A stretch of DNA of 64,000 bases from Rhodopseudomonas sp. (GTDB taxonomy: Bacteria > Pseudomonadota > Alphaproteobacteria > Rhizobiales > Xanthobacteraceae). A program made the translations under genes and the position numbers. Shown here in pieces: positions 7,833 through 15,317 of this stretch; within the stretch, counting starts at the first letter, position 1; each line of letters starts with the position of its first letter. The stretch is taken from contig NZ_JACABA010000002.1 of NCBI RefSeq assembly GCF_013377015.1, forward strand, positions 124,001 through 188,000. The letters are read 5' to 3'. The notes under the pieces were generated by a model, which did no database searches, was not told the origin of the DNA, and saw nothing but the letters and a program-made list of their open reading frames with translations.

Positions 7833-9182
7833 ATGGAAACCTCTCAGATGAATGCTCTTGAAATAGCGGGACTTGTTGCGCTCGTGGCAATGGCGACGCT
7901 TGTTGTGATCCTTTTCCGTCGCGACAAATTGAACCGAACCGACGCCGACCTCGTCGAGATCTGGCGGGTGGCGTTCGATTCAAGCCCGATTGCCATGCTC
8001 ATTCGGCAGAATGGCGTGTATGTCCATTGCAACGATGCCTCTGTTCAAATTCTGGGCGTGAAGGACAAAAGCCAGGTGCTGGAAGCCGGACCGGCCAAGG
8101 TCGTGGCTGAGCGTCAGCAGAATGGCCGCTTGACCACTGATATCTTCAAGGAGTGCGCAGAAACACTCAAGCAAGGCAAGATGTTTCATTATCAAGGATT
8201 CGAGGGCAAGACTCTCGATTCGAAAAGACCGGTCCACATCGATGCATATTGGGTACCGGCGAAGTATCGCGGCGGCGATGCGATCCTCTGCTATATCGTA
8301 GAGGTAAGCGATCGGATGCGTATCTCTGCGGAAGCTCGGGAGCAAACCCAGCAAATTGCCCGGGATTTCGAGACCACGATTGGCGGCCTCGTGAAATCGC
8401 TGGCCTCCACCGCCGCCGAGATGCGGACCACGTCGCACGGGATGTCGATAACCGCTGAGGATACCACCACGCAGGCCACCCGTGTTCTCGCCGCGGTTGA
8501 GGAGGCTTCAGGCAATGTTCAATTGGTGGCCGCCGCAACCGAAGAGCTGTCCTCTTCGGTCTCCGAAATCGGGCGTCAGGTGAACCAGTCGACCCAGATC
8601 GCCGGCCAGGCGGTCGAAGAGGCGACCCGGACCAATGTGACGGTGGAGGGCCTTTCCGCTGCCGCGCAGAAGATCGGCGACGTCGTCAAACTGATCAGCG
8701 ACATCGCCAGCCAGACCAATCTCCTGGCCTTGAATGCAACGATTGAAGCGGCGCGCGCCGGCGAAGCCGGAAGGGGCTTTGCGGTCGTGGCAAGTGAAGT
8801 CAAGTCGCTCGCCAGCCAGACAGGAAAGGCAACCGAGGACATCTCGGCGCAAGTCGCCGCGATGCAAACGGCCACCAGCGAGGTCGTCGATGCGATCAAG
8901 AACATCGGCGGAACGATCGGGGCAATGGATCAGATCGCGACGACGATTGCTTCCGCGGTCGAGGAGCAAGGTTCGGCGACGCAGGAGATTGCCCGCAACG
9001 TCCAGGCGACGGCATCAGGCACCAGCCAGATGTCAAGCTCTATCCTCGGGGTCACCCGTGCGGCAGGCGAAGCGGGCACGGCGGCGGGTCAGGTTCTGGC
9101 ATTGGCCGAAGATCTGGGGGGGCAGGCGGAGACCTTGCGTGCCAACGTAGACCATTTCCTTGCCAAGATACTTGCGGCTTAA
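7833..9182 (+). CDS. Methyl-accepting chemotaxis protein with N-terminal PAS domain
   Basis: The 449-residue protein has one membrane helix near residues 9-27 (LVALVAMATLVVILF), then a PAS-like sensor (about 40-150, starting VAFDSSPIAMLIRQ), then a cytoplasmic signalling domain. The signalling hairpin tip is intact: LISDIASQTNLLALNAT, then EAARAGEAGRGFAVVA. There is no periplasmic sensing domain and no obvious HAMP, so it should sense an intracellular or membrane cue such as redox or energy state. The start could be 7833 or 7848. It is the only intact gene in the islet between the two tRNA-Arg-derived repeats. Confidence 0.9.
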   Translation: METSQMNALEIAGLVALVAMATLVVILFRRDKLNRTDADLVEIWRVAFDSSPIAMLIRQNGVYVHCNDASVQILGVKDKSQVLEAGPAKVVAERQQNGRLTTDIFKECAETLKQGKMFHYQGFEGKTLDSKRPVHIDAYWVPAKYRGGDAILCYIVEVSDRMRISAEAREQTQQIARDFETTIGGLVKSLASTAAEMRTTSHGMSITAEDTTTQATRVLAAVEEASGNVQLVAAATEELSSSVSEIGRQVNQSTQIAGQAVEEATRTNVTVEGLSAAAQKIGDVVKLISDIASQTNLLALNATIEAARAGEAGRGFAVVASEVKSLASQTGKATEDISAQVAAMQTATSEVVDAIKNIGGTIGAMDQIATTIASAVEEQGSATQEIARNVQATASGTSQMSSSILGVTRAAGEAGTAAGQVLALAEDLGGQAETLRANVDHFLAKILAA

Positions 9183-9750
9183 TACCGCTGGCAGAAGGCC
9201 GGCTGGTAACTGTCTGCGAGCAGAATGATTCTGATCGCAGGATGCAATGTGGATGGCCTTTGGTCTCTCATCATTTTGGCGGCTCTTCCGTGAACCGGAT
9301 TGGCTTCATGGGCCCATCCCTTCCGAGGTGATAGATTCTAGCCATTCTTGGCGGAATTTGCGGGGCTCAGGTCAGGGTGGTTGTTTCTCGCGCAGCCGGA
9401 AGAAGCGGCTGTGCTGGCAACGCCAGTTGCCGGTTCGGTCGTGCGGCATCACTGGCGGCATGCCCGGTCGAAGGCTATCGGGGAGGGGAAGCTGACGTTG
9501 GATGCAGGTGCTTAATGCAATCGTCGCGACCATGCCGCGACCTGAAAGACAACCCCGTCACAATCGCCAAATACTCGTGCCTAAAAACTTCGATCGGAGC
9601 CGGCAATAGGACGGCAAGTCCTTTCTTGCGCATTCGCGTCGCATGGAGATGCCACTCATGTCTTTAAACCATTGAACCATCGCAGGAACGATTGCGACCT
9701 GCTGGGACGTGGCCCCGCTCTGATTGATTCTTTTAAGCCGTTGAAATAAT
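9183..9750. other. Non-coding or decayed stretch inside the islet
   Basis: About 570 nt follow the chemoreceptor without a recognisable gene. One stretch, 9342-9515, stays open on the plus strand and reads like protein (FLAEFAGLRSGWLFLAQPEE, ending EGKLTLDAGA), but it has no start codon and follows a TAG. It may be the tail of a lost gene. I could not assign it. Confidence 0.4.
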
Positions 9751-9827
9751 TGGCGATCCCAGCAGGATTCGAACCTGCAACCCACGGAGTAGAAATCCGT
9801 TACTCTATCCAGTTGAGCTATGGGACC
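9751..9827 (-). tRNA. tRNA-Arg (anticodon TCT)
   Basis: Read on the minus strand, the gene starts GGTCCCATAGCTCAACTGG and ends with an encoded CCA (9751-9753). The acceptor stem GGTCCCA/TGGGATC pairs fully with one G-T. The anticodon stem ACGGA/TCCGT encloses TTTCTAC, giving anticodon TCT. The T-arm GCAGGTTCGAATCCTGC is canonical. Its 3' end faces the islet and is duplicated at 7106-7131. Confidence 0.96.
9753..9778 (-). repeat. tRNA-Arg 3'-end copy of the direct repeat (candidate proximal attachment site)
   Basis: This segment inside the intact tRNA-Arg matches 7106-7131 with a single mismatch in 26 nt and the same orientation. It covers the T-arm, the acceptor 3' strand and the discriminator, the standard target of tyrosine recombinases. 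Confidence 0.65.
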
Positions 9828-9984
9828 GTTGGCGCCTTCATATCATCGCCGAAACAAAAAATCCGCCCCCCGGTCCGAACTTTTCCGAACCATTTGGCAT
9901 GACCCGGCGTCCAACCGAAGGGGCGGCGTTGTGTTCGGCGCGCCCGCACGCGAAGATGGCTGAGGCCTGGGTCGGCAACTGGCG

Positions 9985-9999
9985 TGACCGTCACGGTCA
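9985..9999. promoter_or_regulatory. Perfect 7-bp inverted repeat upstream of the alpha-2-macroglobulin gene
   Basis: TGACCGT and ACGGTCA face each other around one base, about 105 nt before the chosen ATG. It has the size of an operator for a dimeric regulator, but I cannot name one; a chance palindrome is possible. Confidence 0.25.
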
Positions 10000-10103
10000 A
10001 CTGCGCACGGCTTTTTCCGTCTGGGTCGGCAGAGGCCATCAGCCCGTCATCTTTCGCGGATTTGTTTTCGGCAAGCGGCATTCGTCCGCGCAGGGAGTTC
10101 ACC

Positions 10104-13100
10104 ATGATCGGTTTGGTTCGCGCCGTCACGCTTTGCGCCACGCTCGCATTCGGGCTGGTTTGCGCGCAGGCGACGGACAAGGCGTTCAAGCGCGACGATC
10201 TCGCCGATTCGGCGATCAAGCTCGAAGCCCAGATCAAGACCGAGGCCGGGGCGGTCAACAAGTCGGCGGCGACGCTGCGAACCGATGCGGACGCCGCATT
10301 CAAGCGCGGCGATTACCGTAGCGGTCTGCAGATCATGGGGCAGATCGTCGCGGTAACCCCCGACGACGCCGGCAATTGGCTGCGGCTGGCGAAGACCATC
10401 TTCCAGATCCACGCCCCGACCAGCTCCGAGCATACCTTCCTGCTGGAGCGGGCCTCGACTGCGGCCTATCTGGCCTACCAACGCGCCGGCAATGCCGGCG
10501 AGGAAGCTGATGCGCTGGCGGTACTCGGCCGCGCGATGTCCGACCGCAAGCTGTGGCGTCCGGCGCTGGATGCGTTGCGGCTGTCGCTCGACCTGCGTGA
10601 GGTCGCCGAGGTGCGCGGACAGTATGAAAGGCTGCGCGACGACTACGGCTTCCGACTACTGGATTACACCGTCGACTCGGATTCCGCCTCGCCGCGAGCC
10701 TGCTTCCAATTCTCCGAGGATCTTGCCAAGCGCACCGATTTTGCCCCGTTCCTGGCGCTGGCGGGCAGCGACAAGCCGGCGCTGACCTCGGAGGACAAGC
10801 AGCTCTGCGTCGAGGGCCTCAAGCACGGCGAACGCTACAACATCAATCTGCGCGCCGGGCTGCCGTCGACGGTCAAGGAAAGCCTGCCGAAGTCGGCTGA
10901 GTTCAACATCTATGTCCGCGACCGCAAGCCCTTCGTGCGTTTCACCGGGCGGGCCTATGTGCTGCCGCGCACCGGCCAGCGCGGGATTCCGCTGGTCAGC
11001 GTCAACACCAAATCGGTGTCGGTGCAGGTGTTCCGGATCGGCGACCGCAATTTGATCAACACCGTGATAGGCAGCGATTTTCAGCGTAGCTTGAGCTCGT
11101 ACGAACTGTCCGATCTCGGCGATGAGCGTGGCATGAAGGTGTGGTCGGGCGAATTGGAAACCGCCGCCACGCTGAACGCCGACGTCACCACCGCGTTCCC
11201 GGTCGATCAGGTACTCGGCGATCTGCAGCCGGGCGTCTATGTGATGACCGCCGCCGCCAAGGGCCCCGGCTCCGGCGGCGACGAATCCGGTTCGCTGGCG
11301 ACGCAATGGTTCATCGTCTCCGACCTCGGGCTCACCGCCTTCTCGGGCAATGACGGCATCCACGTCTTCGTCAACTCGCTGGCCTCGACCGACGCGGTCG
11401 GCAAGGCCGAGGTGCGGCTGGTCGCCCGCAATAACGAGATCCTAGCCACCCGCAAGACCGACGAGTCCGGCCATGTGCTGTTCGAGGCCGGGCTAGCGCG
11501 CGGCGAGGGCGGGTTGTCGCCGGCGCTGCTGACGGTCAGCGGCGAGAAGGCCGACTACGCCTTTCTCAGCCTGAAATCCAACGCCTTCGACCTCAGCGAC
11601 CGCGGCGTCGCCGGGCGGGCGGTACCGGCGGGTGCGGACGCCTTCGTCTATGCCGAGCGCGGCGTCTACCGCTCCGGCGAGACGGTCTACCTGACCGCGC
11701 TGTTGCGCGACGGCCAGGGCAATGCCGTCGCCGGCGCGCCGCTGACGCTGGTGGTCGAACGCCCCGACGGGGTCGAATACCGCCGCGCCGTGGTCGCCGA
11801 TCAGGGCGCCGGCGGTCACAGCCTGACCTTGCCGCTGAATTCCGCGGTCCCGACAGGGACCTGGCGGGCGCGGGCCTTCACCGACCCGAAGGCGGCGCCG
11901 GTCGGCGAGACCACCTTCATGGTCGAGGATTACATCCCGGATCGGATCGAATTCGACATTTCAAGCAAGGACAAGCAGATCAAGGCTGACGTTCCAGTGG
12001 AACTGAAAGTCGACGGCCATTTCCTCTATGGCGCGCCGGCATCCGGCCTGAAGCTGGAAGGCGACCTTCTGGTCGCGCCGGCCGCGGGCCGGCCCGGATT
12101 CGACGGCTACCAGTTCGGCGTCGCCGACGAGGAAACCACCAGCAACGAACGCACCCCGATCGAGAATCTGCCCGACGCCGACGCCAATGGCGTCGCCACC
12201 TTCCCGGTCAGCCTCGCCAAGCCGCCGTCCTCCACCCGGCCGCAGGAAGCCCAGATCTTCATCCGCATGGCGGAAGCCGGCGGTCGCGCGGTGGAGCGCA
12301 AGCTGGTGCTGCCGGTCGCGCCGGGTGCTGCGATGATCGGCGTCAAGCCGCTGTTCAAGGGCAACAATGTCGGCGAGGGCGACAACGCCAAATTCGACGT
12401 AGTTTTCGTCGCGCCGGACGGCAAGCAGCTGGCGCGCGACGGGCTGCGCTACGAGCTGCTGAAGATCGAATCCCGCTATCAGTGGTATCGGCAGAATTCG
12501 TCGTGGGAATACGAGCCGGTGAAATCCACCTCGCGTGTTGCCGACGGCGATCTCGCGGTCGCCGCCGACAAGCCGACGCCAATTCAATTCACCCCGCAGC
12601 CGGGCCGCTATCGGCTCGACGTTAAGACCGCCGATGCGGCGGGTCCCTTGACCTCGGTGCAATTCGACGTCGGCTGGTATTCCGACGGCAGCGCCGACAC
12701 GCCCGACCTTTTGGAAACCTCGATCGACAAGCCGGAATATGCCTCCGGCGATGCCATGGTGGTGACGGTCAATGCGCGTTCCGCCGGCAAGCTGACCATC
12801 AACGTGCTGGGCGACCGGCTGCTCACCACCCAGAGCAGCGACGTCAAGGAAGGCAGCACGCAGGTCAGGATTCCGGTCGGCAAGGATTGGGGCAGCGGCG
12901 CCTATATGGTGGCGACGCTACGCCGGCCGCTCGATGCCGCAGCACTTCGAATGCCCGGCCGCGCCATCGGCCTAAAGTGGTTCGGTATCGACAAGAAATC
13001 CCGCACGCTGTCGGTCGAGCTGTCGCCGCCGGCTTTGATCCGGCCCTCGACCACGCTCAGACTGCCGGTCAAACTCGGCGGCCTCAATCCCGGCGAGGAC

Positions 13101-15317
13101 GCCAAGATCGTGGTCGCGGCGGTCGATGTCGGCATCCTCAATTTGACCAATTACAAGCCGCCGGCGCCAGACGACTACTATCTCGGCCAGCGCCGCATGA
13201 CCTCGGAAATCCGCGACCTCTATGGGCAGCTGATCGACGGCATGCAGGGGACCCGTGGCCAGATCCGCTCGGGCGGCGATTCCGCCGGCGCCGAGCTGCA
13301 GGGCAGCCCGCCGACGCAAAAGCCGCTGGCGCTCTATTCCGGTATCGTCACCGTGGCCGCCGATGGCACCGCGACGATCGCGTTCGAGATTCCGGAATTC
13401 GCCGGCACCGCGCGGGTGATGGCGGTGGCGTGGACCGCCACCAAGGTCGGCCGCGCCAATATCGACGTCACGGTGCGCGATCCGGTGGTGCTGACCGCGA
13501 CGTTGCCGCGCTTCCTGCTCAACGGCGATCACGGCACCATGAGCTTCGACCTCGACAATGTCGAAGGCGCACCGGGCGATTACAGCATCAGCGTGAGACC
13601 CTCCGGTCCGGTGAAAGTCACTGGCAATCCGACCACGACGGTGAAGCTCGCCGCCAAGCAGCGCGTGTCGCTCGCGCTGGCGCTCGACGCGGTCGGCGGC
13701 GCCGGCAGCGCGCAACTCGACGTCGACATCAAGGGGCCGAACGGGTTGACGCTGGCGCGGCACTACGCGCTTGAGGTCAAACCGGCAACGCAGATTCTGG
13801 CGCGCCGCTCGATCCGCACGCTGGCGAAGGGTGAAAGCCTGACGCTGACCTCGGACATGTTCTCCGACCTGGTCTCGGGCACCGGCGGTGTCTCGCTGTC
13901 GGTCAGCATGTCCACCGCGCTCGACGCCGCCACCATCTTGAAGGCGCTGGATCGCTATCCGTTCGGCTGCTCCGAACAGATCACCAGCCGCGCGATGCCG
14001 CTGCTTTATGTCAACGATCTCGCCGCCGGCGCGCATCTGGCGATGGATACCGCGATCGACCAGCGCATCAAGGACGCGATCGAACGGCTGCTGGCACGGC
14101 AGGGCTCGAACGGGTCGTTCGGCCTGTGGTCCGCCGGCGGCGATGACGCCTGGCTCAACGCCTATGTGGCTGACTTCCTGACCCGCGCCCGCGAAAAGGG
14201 TTTCGCGGTGCCCGACCTGCTGTTCCGCAATGCGCTCGACCGGATTCGCAATTCGGTGGTCAATGCCGACGAACCCGAAAAGGACGGCGGTCGCGATCTC
14301 GCCTATGGACTCTATGTGCTGGCCCGCAATGGCAGCGCGCCGATTGGCGATCTGCGCTATCTCGCCGATACCAAGCTCGACAAGCTGGCAACGCCGATCG
14401 CCAAGTCGCAACTGGCGGCGGCGCTGGCGCTGGTCGGCGATCGCAGCAGGGCAGAGCGGGTCTATGCCGCCGCGCTCGAAAGCCTAAAGCCGAAGCCGGT
14501 GCTGCAGTTCGGGCGGGTCGACTACGGCTCGGCGCTGCGCGACGCCGCCGCGCTGGTTTCGCTCGCCAGCGAAGGCAACGCGCCGAAGGCGACCCTGATC
14601 AACGCAGTCGAGCGGGTCGAGGCGGCGCGCGGTCTGACGCCCTACACCTCGACGCAGGAAAACGCCTGGTTGGTGCTGGCGTCACGGGCGCTGGCGAAGG
14701 AGACGATGTCCCTCGACGTCAATGGCGGCGCGGTGAAGACCGCTTTGTATCGTAGCTACAAGGCCGCCGAAATGGCGGGCCAACCGATCAAGATCACCAA
14801 CACCGGCGATACGCCGGTGCAGGCGGTGGTCTCGGTCACCGGCGCGCCGGTGACCCCGGAGCCCGCGGCCTCGAACGGCTTCAAGATCGAGCGCAACTAC
14901 TTCACGCTCGACGGCGAGCCGGCCGACCCGGCGAAGGCGAAGCAGAACGACCGCTTCGCGGTGGTGCTGAAGATCACCGAGGCCAGCCCGGAATACGGCC
15001 ACATCATGGTGGCCGACTATCTGCCGGCCGGTCTGGAGATCGACAATCCGCATCTGGTCTCGTCCGGCGATACCGGGAAGCTGGACTGGATCGAGGACGG
15101 CAAGGACGCCGCCAACACTGAGTTCCGTGACGACCGCTTCACCGCCGCGATCGACCGCGCCAGCAACGACAAGGCAGTGTTCACGGTGGCCTATGTGGTG
15201 CGCGCGGTGTCGCCGGGCAAATACGTGCTGCCGCAGGCCTATGTCGAGGACATGTATAACCCCTCGCGATATGGCCGCACTGGTACCGGCGCGATCGAGG
15301 TGCGTCCGGCGAAATGA
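10104..15317 (+). CDS. Bacterial alpha-2-macroglobulin (periplasmic protease trap)
   Basis: The roughly 1,737-residue protein has an N-terminal signal (MIGLVRAVTLCATLAFGL) and the MG-domain layout of bacterial alpha-2-macroglobulins. The bait/MG region includes VYAERGVYRSGETVYLTALL near residue 515, and the central segment VMAVAWTATKVGRA is typical. The thioester motif GCSEQ has its cysteine at residue 1289, inside YPFGCSEQITSRAMPLLY. An intact thioester implies covalent capture of attacking proteases. No clear lipobox is seen, so it is probably soluble in the periplasm. I use the ATG at 10104, preceded by AGGGAG; the open frame from 9984 adds no signal. The next gene, pbpC, overlaps by 4 nt; the pair is thought to defend and repair the envelope. 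Confidence 0.95.
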   Translation: MIGLVRAVTLCATLAFGLVCAQATDKAFKRDDLADSAIKLEAQIKTEAGAVNKSAATLRTDADAAFKRGDYRSGLQIMGQIVAVTPDDAGNWLRLAKTIFQIHAPTSSEHTFLLERASTAAYLAYQRAGNAGEEADALAVLGRAMSDRKLWRPALDALRLSLDLREVAEVRGQYERLRDDYGFRLLDYTVDSDSASPRACFQFSEDLAKRTDFAPFLALAGSDKPALTSEDKQLCVEGLKHGERYNINLRAGLPSTVKESLPKSAEFNIYVRDRKPFVRFTGRAYVLPRTGQRGIPLVSVNTKSVSVQVFRIGDRNLINTVIGSDFQRSLSSYELSDLGDERGMKVWSGELETAATLNADVTTAFPVDQVLGDLQPGVYVMTAAAKGPGSGGDESGSLATQWFIVSDLGLTAFSGNDGIHVFVNSLASTDAVGKAEVRLVARNNEILATRKTDESGHVLFEAGLARGEGGLSPALLTVSGEKADYAFLSLKSNAFDLSDRGVAGRAVPAGADAFVYAERGVYRSGETVYLTALLRDGQGNAVAGAPLTLVVERPDGVEYRRAVVADQGAGGHSLTLPLNSAVPTGTWRARAFTDPKAAPVGETTFMVEDYIPDRIEFDISSKDKQIKADVPVELKVDGHFLYGAPASGLKLEGDLLVAPAAGRPGFDGYQFGVADEETTSNERTPIENLPDADANGVATFPVSLAKPPSSTRPQEAQIFIRMAEAGGRAVERKLVLPVAPGAAMIGVKPLFKGNNVGEGDNAKFDVVFVAPDGKQLARDGLRYELLKIESRYQWYRQNSSWEYEPVKSTSRVADGDLAVAADKPTPIQFTPQPGRYRLDVKTADAAGPLTSVQFDVGWYSDGSADTPDLLETSIDKPEYASGDAMVVTVNARSAGKLTINVLGDRLLTTQSSDVKEGSTQVRIPVGKDWGSGAYMVATLRRPLDAAALRMPGRAIGLKWFGIDKKSRTLSVELSPPALIRPSTTLRLPVKLGGLNPGEDAKIVVAAVDVGILNLTNYKPPAPDDYYLGQRRMTSEIRDLYGQLIDGMQGTRGQIRSGGDSAGAELQGSPPTQKPLALYSGIVTVAADGTATIAFEIPEFAGTARVMAVAWTATKVGRANIDVTVRDPVVLTATLPRFLLNGDHGTMSFDLDNVEGAPGDYSISVRPSGPVKVTGNPTTTVKLAAKQRVSLALALDAVGGAGSAQLDVDIKGPNGLTLARHYALEVKPATQILARRSIRTLAKGESLTLTSDMFSDLVSGTGGVSLSVSMSTALDAATILKALDRYPFGCSEQITSRAMPLLYVNDLAAGAHLAMDTAIDQRIKDAIERLLARQGSNGSFGLWSAGGDDAWLNAYVADFLTRAREKGFAVPDLLFRNALDRIRNSVVNADEPEKDGGRDLAYGLYVLARNGSAPIGDLRYLADTKLDKLATPIAKSQLAAALALVGDRSRAERVYAAALESLKPKPVLQFGRVDYGSALRDAAALVSLASEGNAPKATLINAVERVEAARGLTPYTSTQENAWLVLASRALAKETMSLDVNGGAVKTALYRSYKAAEMAGQPIKITNTGDTPVQAVVSVTGAPVTPEPAASNGFKIERNYFTLDGEPADPAKAKQNDRFAVVLKITEASPEYGHIMVADYLPAGLEIDNPHLVSSGDTGKLDWIEDGKDAANTEFRDDRFTAAIDRASNDKAVFTVAYVVRAVSPGKYVLPQAYVEDMYNPSRYGRTGTGAIEVRPAK

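Noticed and set aside
12972..14411. A 479-codon minus-strand frame inside the alpha-2-macroglobulin gene
   Set aside because: It has no family character and is fully explained by the codon bias of the gene on the other strand.
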